The notes beneath the pieces are model-generated. The model saw nothing but the letters and a program-made list of their open reading frames with translations, made no database searches and was not told the DNA's origin. A DNA stretch of 14,094 bases from an uncultured Clostridia bacterium (GTDB lineage Bacteria > Bacillota > Clostridia > Oscillospirales > CAG-272). The stretch is from contig CALGZV010000145.1 in the NCBI GenBank assembly GCA_937934385.1, positions 1-14,094 on the forward strand. Reading direction: 5' to 3'. Position numbers and translations under genes: made by a program. Positions within the stretch are counted from its first letter, which is position 1. Every line of letters begins with the position of its first letter. Shown in pieces: positions 6,107 to 13,666 of this stretch.

Positions 6107-8905
6107 ATGAATAATTTACCGGAACAGAAAACCGAGACCGGAAAAGCTCAAAAACTTAAAGGCCCCAAGCTCAGTAATCTGTGTTCGGATTACGCCGAAA
6201 CAGTAAGCAGAAGTAACAGATTATTTCTTTTATGGGCATTTCTTATACCAATGGGTATACTGTTTATTCTGTATGCCGCACTAAAGGTATATCCGCTTGG
6301 CGAAGGCTCTGTTCTTGTGCTGGACATGAACGGACAGTATGTGTATTTCTTTGAAGAACTTCGTTCAAAAATACTGAGCGGAGGAAGCCTTCTTTACTCG
6401 TGGAGCCGTTCTCTCGGGGGAGAATTTCTCGGGATTTTTGCTTACTATCTTGCAAGTCCGTTCTCTCTGCTTGTATGTCTGTTCCCTAAAGCACATATTA
6501 CAGAAGCACTGCTTCTGATATTTCTGCTCAAAGCAGGTTCCTGCGGATTTACCATGGCACTGTACCTCAAGCAGTCATATCCGTCAAAGAAGTCATCTAT
6601 AGTAACTTTTTCAACAATGTATGCGCTCTGCTCATACGCAGTAGTTCAGGCACACAATACTATGTGGATCGACGCTCTGATCTTCCTGCCGCTTATAGTT
6701 CTCGGAATTGAAAGACTTATTAAAAAGAAGGATTTTGTTCTTTACGTTGTATCGCTTGCCTGCTGCACAATGTCTAACTTTTATATAGGTTATATGACCT
6801 GTATATTTACCTTCTTCTATTTCTTCTACTATTATATTGCAAAGAGCGCAGACGGAGAGAACAATCCGCTCGGCGAAAAAAGACATTTCCTCCGTTCACT
6901 GCTGAGAATGTTCATTTTCTCGGTTATTGCTCTTGAAATAGCCATGGCTGTGCTTTATCCGGCATATATTTCTCTTTCATTCGGAAAAACCACTTTCTCA
7001 GATCCAAGCTTCGAATTTGTACAGAAATTCGACTTTCTCGATCTTATCGCAAAGCTGTTTCCTGCATCGTATGACACGGTACGTCCCGAAGGTCTGCCCT
7101 TCGTATACTGCGGAACGCTGACACTTATTATGCTTCCTATGTTCTTCCTTTCAAAGAGAATAAAGGCGCGCGAAAAATATGCCGGCGGACTTCTGATAGC
7201 TGTATTTGTTTTCAGTTTTATGGGGTCAACCATAGATATCGTATGGCACGGATTCCAGAAGCCAAACTGGCTCAACTACCGTTACAGCTTTATGCTTGTA
7301 TTCATCATGATCGTTTTCGCATACAGAGCATTCACCGAAATAAAAACACTCGATTACAAACATGTCGTCGCAGTATGCGGAGGTCTTGCTCTTTTGCTTA
7401 TAATCATTCAGAAGCAGGATTACGAATGGCTCGATGATATCCGCGGAATATGGATATCCATGGGCTTCGTAGGAATTTACCTCGGAATTTTGTATCTTGT
7501 CAGGGGAGGAACCGGCAGACTTCGCAGAGGAGTCTCGGTAATTCTTCTCGCAGTCGTATGCGCAGAGCTGTGCGTATCGGGAATATGCGATGAGTTTGAC
7601 CTCGATAAGGATGTTATCTACAGCACAAGAAGCGCATATCAGAACTACATGAACAAGCTCACTCCAATGGTCGAATCGCTCAAGGATTATGATAAAGAGA
7701 ATTTTGATTCGAAATTCTACCGCATGGAAAAAACTTCTCATAAAAAGACAAACGATCCGATGGCACTCGGAATGTACGGAATATCGAATTCAACGTCAAC
7801 GCTAAATGCTTCCGTCATATCATTTCTTCAGGATCTCGGATACGCCTCAAGATCACACTGGTCAAAATACCTCGGCGGTACGCCTCTCAGCGACTCGTTG
7901 CTCGGAATAAAGTATATTATCAATACAAAGCATTATAATACCGATCTTTACACTCTTATCAACTCAGACAATACAAACGATCTTTTCGGATATTACAATC
8001 AGTATGCACTTTCGCTTTGTTACGGAGTATCGCAATCGGTAAACAACATGGACTTTGACGACTATGCCTCACCGTTCGAACGTATGAATGCCATAGTTAC
8101 CGCGATGCTCGGCGAAAGTACAACTGTCGAAATTTTTAAACCTATTAAAGCTGAGGAAACACGGACAAACGTTGATATCGCATACACAAAGGTAACCGAA
8201 ACGTCTGACAGACATACAAAGTATTCTCCTACAACTGAAGGACAAACAGCCAAGGTAAGCTATAAGTTCACCGGTGCCAGTGAAAATAACGAGATTTACT
8301 GCTTCTTTCCGTCGGATTATCCGCGTAAAGCGTCTCTGTATCTCGAAGGTTCAAAGCTTGGCTCATATTTTGACGGAGAGACTTTCCGTATTACCGAACT
8401 CGGCGTATTTCCGACAGACAAGGAAGTTTCAGTCGAGCTTCAGCTTGAAGAAAGCAATATGTATATTCTTGACGGAGCTGACTGCTTCTATTACCTCGAT
8501 TCAGAACTGTTCAAAACTGTTATGGAAAGACTCGGCGAAAGCCAGCTCAATATAACTTCATTCTATGATACAAAGATCTCCGGAACAGTTAATGTAAACG
8601 AGGGAGATACTCTTATGTTCACCTCTATTCCTTATGATGAAGGCTGGAAAGTAAAAGTTGACGGAAAATCGGTCGAAACCAAAGAAGTTCTCGATTCACT
8701 TATGGCGTTTAACGTAACACCCGGACAGCATACGGTAGAGCTGAAATACAGACCTAACTGCTATACCTACGGCGTTATAATTTCAATCGCAGGACTTATA
8801 ACCTTTGCCGCAGCTATAATTATCGAGCGCCCGGAAAGTATTTCCCGTCTTATGCCTAAAAAGCGCAGGAAAAATAAAGTACCCGCACTTTCGGAAAGTA
8901 AGTAA
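6107..8905 (+). CDS. YfhO family multi-spanning membrane protein (GT-C-like glycosyltransferase candidate)
   Basis: The 932-residue product has a short cytoplasmic N-terminus (1-37) and about a dozen hydrophobic segments between 39 and 495. A large outside-facing region (about 500-880) and a last membrane helix (about 887-912) with a basic tail follow. The first loop carries LDMNGQY (72-78), with the acidic residue expected in GT-C folds. Other family-like marks are NTMW (184-187), a Tyr-rich NFYIGY (224-229) and PNWLNYRYSF (386-395). In Bacillus and Listeria, YfhO/GtlB-type proteins put sugars from undecaprenyl-phosphate carriers onto teichoic acids outside the cell; that role is inferred here. 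No CsbB/GtcA-like partner is next to it. The ATG at 6107 follows AAAGGA at a rather long 12 bases. It has its own promoter and a strong terminator at 8923, so it is likely monocistronic. Confidence 0.88.
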   Translation: MNNLPEQKTETGKAQKLKGPKLSNLCSDYAETVSRSNRLFLLWAFLIPMGILFILYAALKVYPLGEGSVLVLDMNGQYVYFFEELRSKILSGGSLLYSWSRSLGGEFLGIFAYYLASPFSLLVCLFPKAHITEALLLIFLLKAGSCGFTMALYLKQSYPSKKSSIVTFSTMYALCSYAVVQAHNTMWIDALIFLPLIVLGIERLIKKKDFVLYVVSLACCTMSNFYIGYMTCIFTFFYFFYYYIAKSADGENNPLGEKRHFLRSLLRMFIFSVIALEIAMAVLYPAYISLSFGKTTFSDPSFEFVQKFDFLDLIAKLFPASYDTVRPEGLPFVYCGTLTLIMLPMFFLSKRIKAREKYAGGLLIAVFVFSFMGSTIDIVWHGFQKPNWLNYRYSFMLVFIMIVFAYRAFTEIKTLDYKHVVAVCGGLALLLIIIQKQDYEWLDDIRGIWISMGFVGIYLGILYLVRGGTGRLRRGVSVILLAVVCAELCVSGICDEFDLDKDVIYSTRSAYQNYMNKLTPMVESLKDYDKENFDSKFYRMEKTSHKKTNDPMALGMYGISNSTSTLNASVISFLQDLGYASRSHWSKYLGGTPLSDSLLGIKYIINTKHYNTDLYTLINSDNTNDLFGYYNQYALSLCYGVSQSVNNMDFDDYASPFERMNAIVTAMLGESTTVEIFKPIKAEETRTNVDIAYTKVTETSDRHTKYSPTTEGQTAKVSYKFTGASENNEIYCFFPSDYPRKASLYLEGSKLGSYFDGETFRITELGVFPTDKEVSVELQLEESNMYILDGADCFYYLDSELFKTVMERLGESQLNITSFYDTKISGTVNVNEGDTLMFTSIPYDEGWKVKVDGKSVETKEVLDSLMAFNVTPGQHTVELKYRPNCYTYGVIISIAGLITFAAAIIIERPESISRLMPKKRRKNKVPALSESK

Positions 8906-8922
8906 ATATATTTAAATAAAAT

Positions 8923-8967
8923 ACAGCGCGTCCGCAGATCTGTTTTCCGGATTTACGGACGCGCTGT
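8923..8967 (+). terminator. Strong intrinsic terminator after the YfhO-family gene
   Basis: A perfect 12-bp stem, ACAGCGCGTCCG (8923-8934) with its complement at 8956-8967, closes a 21-base loop. It is followed by a T/A-rich tail (TTATAATTTTATA). It starts 18 bases after the stop codon. The opposite side is also T-rich on the other strand, so it might work both ways, but no gene approaches from the right on the minus strand. Confidence 0.88.
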
Positions 8968-9246
8968 TTATAATTTTATATGCTGTATTTTTGTGAATAA
9001 TCATAATTATTTCAACTTAAAAAAATATTTTTTGTTTTTTATTGATATAAATGTAGTTTTTATATTATAATGATCGTAACAAAATAGATAATAGCTTTAC
9101 AAATTATAATTTCCATAGCTGTTATTTACAGCATAATTTATATATGAAAGCGGTGATACCTTTGTTTTACTTAATGTTTAGGTAAAATCCCTGTTAATAC
9201 TAGAAGTATGACTGAAATTATTATGTTTAAACGAAAGGACATTCTT
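8968..9246 (+). other. A+T-rich intergenic region before the S8 peptidase gene
   Basis: This region, together with the terminator and the gap before it, makes 341 bases without a gene. It holds one promoter (9042-9071) and a leader of about 170 bases. The leader contains a small stem-loop, GCTGT-TATTT-ACAGC (9118-9132). Nothing else is recognisable. Confidence 0.6.
9042..9071 (+). promoter_or_regulatory. Promoter of the S8 peptidase / dockerin-protein operon
   Basis: TTGATA (9042-9047) and TATAAT (9066-9071) are spaced by 18 bases. Both hexamers fit the SigA consensus well, but the surrounding sequence is so A+T-rich that a chance match is more likely here than at the other two promoters. 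Start of transcription would be near 9078, about 170 bases before the ATG at 9247. Confidence 0.6.
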
Positions 9247-11175
9247 ATGAAAAAGACTTTATCTATAGTTATGACTTTGAGCCTGCTTCTTTCAACCACT
9301 TTGTTTACCACCGCTACAGAAACGGAAATGTTACCGGAAGATAGCATCTCAATTATTGAAAATAACATCGACGTACCGAAGTTTACCGAGTCATTTAAGG
9401 AATCGGTAAATTACACTAACGATTTCAACGTTAATAATACAAATTCGGTATCCGGCACAAACGGCAACGAAAATTCTGATGACGAAGATTATGTATCTGT
9501 TTTTATCCGCTTTGATTATCCGAGTCTTGACCTTTCAGCATTGCGAGAACTTGACGTATCTGAAAGACGCAAAGCGGTTAAAGACTATTACTATACAAAA
9601 AATACTGAGCTTATAGCTGAGCTTGGACTCATAAACTGTACCGCTTCGTATTTCGCACCTTATGCAGAAATTTCATATGACTCTCTGGCTGAATATTATC
9701 CCGATAGAAATTTTTATGTTTCTACAACAGAGGATGATAGCATCAGTCATATTGATGTTGATGTTATAGAAATTTCACCTGATACGGCAACAGTTGCAAC
9801 TTCATCTCCGTTATATCAGTTCAGTCAGGCTTTAATTGACGTAGGCGTAACCAATAACGAATATGACGGAACAGGAATAAAAATCGGTGTATACGATGAC
9901 GGAATTCCAGATGCCAATCTATTTCCGACAAACAAATATCATCTTGATGAGGAACTATATCAAGATGTTGAACCAAGCACACACTGTGGTTTTGTTGCAT
10001 CAATTGCCGGCGGAAAATATGGAATTGCCAAAAATGCTGACTTTTATTTCTTTCCATATACGAAAGGAATTGTAAATGGTTTTAATTATTTAATAGGCGA
10101 ATGTGACGTTGATGTAATAAATATGTCTGTTTCTAACAGCGCAAGAAGATATTCATATGCTTCAGCATTTATAGATTATCAGATTAATATAACTGGGTGT
10201 ATCATCGTTACAAGCGCAGGAAATATTAAACCGGGAAATGAATCATCAATTAATATTGGTGCATATGCTTTAGCTGTAAATACAATAGCTGTAGGCGGAT
10301 CTGATGCAAATTTTAACCTTTATTCTGGATCTACACGAATTTCATTAATGGAGAATATTTTAAAACCCGATTTAGTAGCTCCCGGAGCAAACATTGCAAA
10401 TTCAGGTGGAAAAACAGATAATAAAGGCGTATACGGCACGAGTGGATCGGCTCCTTTTGTTACCGGAATTATAGCAAAACTTATGCATGAATTTCCGAAT
10501 TTAAAAGCTAATCCGGCTTTGGTAAGAGCTGTTTTAATGGCAGGCTGCACACATCTTTCCGGACAAACAGATAATATAGATGAATTTGCCGGAGCAGGAT
10601 TAGTAAATTACGAAAATTCCCGTTCTATAATGAGCAAGAACAATTTTTCAAGCGGAATGTCATACGGAAGTGATCCAGCAAATACTGTAATATTTGAAAG
10701 TTGGTTTGACTATCCTCTTCTTTCAACGATGAACATAATGATAACAAGAGATATTCCCGGAAGTAATGTTACTCCGTCGGGAACTGAAAAAGATATTAAA
10801 TTTCAAAAATATAGAATAAGAATTATAAATTATGATGTGCCAGGTATATTCGAACAGGAAATCGTCTTTGATTCAAATGTTGCAAATATGCAATTATTAA
10901 AAAATGTACAATACCGTTCTTATCGCTGCCGAATTCAAGTTATAAAACGCGGTTCTGTTCCAGGAGACCTTTATGAAAATGTTCTCGGAGAGGACGGAAG
11001 TGAAACAATATCTGTAGCATTTACCGGAGCTAATCACGTTCATAAATATACGGCTAATTATTTGCCGCTTGATACATTGCGTCACATTTCTTGCTGTAGC
11101 TGCGGACAGACATTGCAGGAAACACATGTTTTTAATGATAGCGGTGATTGCACTAAGTGCGGATATCATCAATAA
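9247..11175 (+). CDS. Secreted S8 family serine peptidase (subtilase) with Cys/His-rich C-terminal tail
   Basis: The 642-residue product starts with a Sec signal peptide (about 1-23, no lipobox). A region around 80-160 has the strand-helix-strand pattern of a subtilisin propeptide. The catalytic domain (about 185-460) keeps the triad: D217 in GVYDDG, H246 in THCGFVAS and S399 in GTSGSAP. The oxyanion Asn is N326 in TSAGN. The His box departs from the usual HGTHVAG, and the Ser box from GTSMASPHV. A beta-rich region of unknown role follows. The tail (about 597-642) has His and Cys spaced as CCSCG (616-620) and CTKCG (635-639), a ribbon common at the ends of clostridial secreted proteins. The ATG at 9247 has GAAAGGA 8 bases upstream; an ATG at 9208 would place 13 charged residues before the signal. 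Its base composition is more A+T-rich than its neighbours. Substrate unknown. Confidence 0.9.
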   Translation: MKKTLSIVMTLSLLLSTTLFTTATETEMLPEDSISIIENNIDVPKFTESFKESVNYTNDFNVNNTNSVSGTNGNENSDDEDYVSVFIRFDYPSLDLSALRELDVSERRKAVKDYYYTKNTELIAELGLINCTASYFAPYAEISYDSLAEYYPDRNFYVSTTEDDSISHIDVDVIEISPDTATVATSSPLYQFSQALIDVGVTNNEYDGTGIKIGVYDDGIPDANLFPTNKYHLDEELYQDVEPSTHCGFVASIAGGKYGIAKNADFYFFPYTKGIVNGFNYLIGECDVDVINMSVSNSARRYSYASAFIDYQINITGCIIVTSAGNIKPGNESSINIGAYALAVNTIAVGGSDANFNLYSGSTRISLMENILKPDLVAPGANIANSGGKTDNKGVYGTSGSAPFVTGIIAKLMHEFPNLKANPALVRAVLMAGCTHLSGQTDNIDEFAGAGLVNYENSRSIMSKNNFSSGMSYGSDPANTVIFESWFDYPLLSTMNIMITRDIPGSNVTPSGTEKDIKFQKYRIRIINYDVPGIFEQEIVFDSNVANMQLLKNVQYRSYRCRIQVIKRGSVPGDLYENVLGEDGSETISVAFTGANHVHKYTANYLPLDTLRHISCCSCGQTLQETHVFNDSGDCTKCGYHQ

Positions 11176-11197
11176 ATTAAGAAAGAGAGTGTATTAG

Positions 11198-12511
11198 ATG
11201 AAAAAGCTCAAAACTCTGCTCGGTATTGTTCTGCCAACTGCTGTATGTGCAGGAGCGGTATTTGCATTTTCTGCGGTTGCGGCGAACAAATATGATGTTA
11301 CAGGCGACGGAAAAGTAAATAGCCACGATCTTGTAAACATGATGAAATATCTTTCCGGAGCAATAGACTACGATCCGGATACAACTGATTCCGATAAAAT
11401 TACCGATATACCGGAAGTACCTGATAACCCTAAGGAAACAGACACGTCGGAAGTATCTAATAATCCCCAGGATACAAACACACCGGAAATGCCGGACACT
11501 CCTAAAGATACCGATACGTCATCGACCGAACCTGATGTTCCTGCTCCACCTATAGTGGAGATCGTCGGACCGGAAGATTTCCCCGGCGAAGACCTGCCGT
11601 TTGACGTTGTAGCAGTTGCGCTCGGATTTGACGGAGACACAGACAGTACGCTTGTATTTGACAACGCTGCAAAGGCAGCTGCATATCTCAAAGACAGAGA
11701 GCTTAACAGGGACCGTCCGGAAGCGGCACAGGAGCTTCTGAGACTTGTTTCCGAGATCGACACTTCGGAAAAACGCATAATCGTTCTCAATCTTGCAAAT
11801 ATTTCGATGACCGATTATTTCAGCAGCTTCAGACAGCTTGAAAAGCTTTCGCTAAGTGGCAGCAAGCTCGGTATGCTGTATGTAAATAATGATTATCCGG
11901 ATATTCAAAAGGACTGCGTCGAAGCCTGCATTACGACCGTAGTTACGGTCAACCGTTCGGACTGCACGTTGCTGTCTGAAAGACCGGACGTTGAGCGTTA
12001 TATTTACAGTCCTTATATGACCGAAAAAGCGCCATCTATAGTGGAAATAGCTTCGCCGGAAGCATTTCCCGGTGAAGGTCTGCAGTTTGATACGGTAGCC
12101 ACAGCACTCGGATATGACCTTGGTATCGACAGCACGCTTGTATTCGACAACAGTGCAAAGGCAGCAGAATATTTGAACAGAAGAAATTTTGAATTTGACA
12201 ATTTGGAAGACATAAAACAGATGCTGAAACTTGTGTCAGAAATTGATACTTCGGAAAAGCGTATAATCGTTTTCAACCTTGAATATGTAAAAAGGGCTGA
12301 TTATTACGAAAGTTACAGACAACTCACGAAGCTTTCACTGAACGATAGCAAGCTTGGTATGCTGTATGCGAATAATGATATTCCTGAATCCGAAAAAGAG
12401 AGCATGGCTGCATACTGTATTACGACTGTAGTCACGGTTGACCGCACAGCTGCGGAATCGCTGTCTGCAAAACCGGACGTTGAGCGTTATATTTACAAAA
12501 CCGTGAAATAA
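11198..12511 (+). CDS. Secreted dockerin-like protein with two tandem copies of an unrecognised domain
   Basis: The 437-residue product has a signal peptide (about 1-29). One dockerin/EF-hand repeat follows (32-55), with the Ca ligands D33, T35, D37 and D44 in DVTGDGKVNSHDL. A Pro/Thr/Asp linker (72-107) is made of three 12-residue repeats. Two copies of a domain of about 152 residues come next (119-270 and 281-433), roughly 60% identical by eye, with shared blocks such as DSTLVFDN, LVSEIDTSEKRIIV, SKLGMLY and PDVERYIY. I do not recognise the domain. No catalytic motif stands out, so a binding or inhibitory role is possible. Dockerins normally have two repeats and bind cohesins; a single N-terminal one is atypical. 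It starts 22 bases after the S8 peptidase stop with a GAAAGAGAG site, so both are probably one transcript acting outside the cell. Confidence 0.8.
   Translation: MKKLKTLLGIVLPTAVCAGAVFAFSAVAANKYDVTGDGKVNSHDLVNMMKYLSGAIDYDPDTTDSDKITDIPEVPDNPKETDTSEVSNNPQDTNTPEMPDTPKDTDTSSTEPDVPAPPIVEIVGPEDFPGEDLPFDVVAVALGFDGDTDSTLVFDNAAKAAAYLKDRELNRDRPEAAQELLRLVSEIDTSEKRIIVLNLANISMTDYFSSFRQLEKLSLSGSKLGMLYVNNDYPDIQKDCVEACITTVVTVNRSDCTLLSERPDVERYIYSPYMTEKAPSIVEIASPEAFPGEGLQFDTVATALGYDLGIDSTLVFDNSAKAAEYLNRRNFEFDNLEDIKQMLKLVSEIDTSEKRIIVFNLEYVKRADYYESYRQLTKLSLNDSKLGMLYANNDIPESEKESMAAYCITTVVTVDRTAAESLSAKPDVERYIYKTVK
11411..11518 (+). repeat. Three 12-codon linker repeats
   Basis: Residues 72-83, 84-95 and 96-107 of the dockerin-like protein are three imperfect copies of a 12-residue unit with the pattern (P/S)E(V/M)(P/S)xxP(K/Q)(D/E)T(D/N)T. 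They form a flexible, probably extended Pro/Thr/Asp linker between the dockerin motif and the first large domain. Such in-frame repeats can change in copy number between strains. Confidence 0.85.
11552..12007 (+). repeat. Tandem domain, copy 1
   Basis: This encodes residues 119-270 of the dockerin-like protein. It matches copy 2 over its whole length with one residue of length difference. Identity is about 95 of 152 positions by hand alignment. Between the copies lies a 10-residue linker. Confidence 0.88.
12038..12496 (+). repeat. Tandem domain, copy 2
   Basis: This encodes residues 281-433, ending four residues before the stop codon. The variable part relative to copy 1 is the predicted helical stretch after AEYL (about residues 327-343). 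The blocks around SEIDTSEKRIIV and CITTVVTV are nearly invariant and probably form the core. Confidence 0.88.
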
Positions 12512-12542
12512 ATTATTTATACCAAAAACAAATTTCTTATGA

Positions 12543-12574
12543 AAATATCCCGCGCTTTTTTGCACGGGATATTT
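12543..12574 (+). terminator. Stem-loop after the dockerin-like gene, possible terminator
   Basis: A 10-bp stem, AAATATCCCG with CGGGATATTT, encloses a 12-base loop and begins about 32 bases after the stop codon. The plus-strand tail lacks a clear U-run, so it may be a 3' end stabiliser or part of a double terminator with the next stem-loop rather than a stand-alone terminator. Confidence 0.55.
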
Positions 12575-12598
12575 GTACTATCGATATAGTAATATATA

Positions 12599-12631
12599 AA
12601 AAATGACTGTCATAATTCGGCAGTCATTTTT
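12599..12631. terminator. Bidirectional intrinsic terminator between convergent genes
   Basis: An 11-bp stem, AAAAATGACTG with CAGTCATTTTT, encloses an 11-base loop, with A-runs on one side and T-runs on the other. It sits between the stop of the dockerin-like gene and the stop of the convergent GGGtGRT gene (12648), and is shaped to end transcription from both sides. Confidence 0.82.
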
Positions 12632-12647
12632 ATGTTTTTCAGATTAT

Positions 12648-13649
12648 TTACGCCTTCATTGCCTCTTCAACTGCAACCGCAACAGCAACTGTAGCACCGA
12701 CCATCGGATTGTTACCCATACCGATAAGACCCATCATTTCAACATGTGCCGGAACGGAGGAAGAACCTGCGAACTGAGCGTCGGAATGCATGCGCCCCAT
12801 AGTATCAGTCATACCGTAGGAAGAAGGTCCTGCAGCCATGTTATCAGGATGCAGAGTACGTCCTGTACCGCCGCCGGATGCAACAGAGAAGTACTTAACT
12901 CCGTTCTCGACGCACCACTTCTTGTATGTACCTGCAACAGGATGTTGGAAGCGAGTCGGGTTTGTAGAGTTACCTGTAATAGAAACACCTACATTTTCGA
13001 GCTTCATGATCGCAACGCCTTCGGGAACGTTATCAGCGCCGTAGCACTTTACGTCAGCACGGGGGCCGTTAGAATAAGCTGTCTCGGAAACTACCTTTAC
13101 AGTCTCACTGTAGGGATCAAACTCAGTCTTTACATATGTAAAACCGTTGATTCTCGAGATTATCATAGCCGCATCCTTGCCGAGACCGTTAAGAATAACA
13201 CGAAGAGGCTTTACACGAACCTTGTTTGCATTGAGCGCGATCTTAATAGCGCCCTCCGCAGCTGCAAAAGACTCATGTCCTGCCAGGAAACAGAAACACT
13301 CTGTCTCCTCGGAAAGAAGCATCTTACCGAGATTGCCGTGTCCGAGACCGACGCTGCGGTTCTCTGCAACAGATCCGGGAATACAGAAAGACTGAAGTCC
13401 CTCTCCGATAGCAGCAGCCGCGTCAGCCGCCTTTTTGCAGCCCTTCTTAATTGCGATAGCTGCGCCTACAGTGTATGCCCATATTGCATTTTCAAAGCAG
13501 ATAGGCTGTGTGCTGCGAACGATCTGATCGCAGTCGATTCCTTTTGCAAGGGTGATCTCCTTACATTCGTCGATAGAGGAGATTCCGTATTCTTTAAGAA
13601 CGCTGAGGATCTTCGCCTCGCGTCTTTCGTAACCTTCAAACTTTGCCAT
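12648..13649 (-). CDS. GGGtGRT family protein
   Basis: The 333-residue product contains the motif that names the family, GGGTGRT at 259-265, in a long Gly/Ala-rich protein with no signal peptide. Other conserved-looking parts are SFCIPGS (87-93), a CFCFLAGHESFAAAEGA stretch (118-134) and a Gly/Met-rich C-terminus (GLIGMGNNPMVGAT, 307-320). The biochemical function is not established. In Clostridia it is regularly found just downstream of a NifU/IscU-like scaffold gene, as here with a 17-base gap, which suggests a role tied to Fe-S or metal handling (an inference). The ATG at 13649 has a strong AGGAGG 10 bases upstream; a TTG at 13658 is too close to that site. Length matches the family as I know it. 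Confidence 0.9.
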   Translation of the reverse strand: MAKFEGYERREAKILSVLKEYGISSIDECKEITLAKGIDCDQIVRSTQPICFENAIWAYTVGAAIAIKKGCKKAADAAAAIGEGLQSFCIPGSVAENRSVGLGHGNLGKMLLSEETECFCFLAGHESFAAAEGAIKIALNANKVRVKPLRVILNGLGKDAAMIISRINGFTYVKTEFDPYSETVKVVSETAYSNGPRADVKCYGADNVPEGVAIMKLENVGVSITGNSTNPTRFQHPVAGTYKKWCVENGVKYFSVASGGGTGRTLHPDNMAAGPSSYGMTDTMGRMHSDAQFAGSSSVPAHVEMMGLIGMGNNPMVGATVAVAVAVEEAMKA

Positions 13650-13666
13650 GTTTCGCAATCCTCCTC

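Noticed and set aside
9208..9246. Upstream ATG of the S8 peptidase gene
   Set aside because: It would put 13 residues with charges before the signal peptide and lacks a ribosome binding site; ATG 9247 has both a good site and a normal signal sequence.
11368..11790. Ser-rich minus-strand frame opposite the dockerin-like gene
   Set aside because: Its repetitive Ser/Gly/Val composition is only the antisense of the Asp/Pro/Thr linker repeats.
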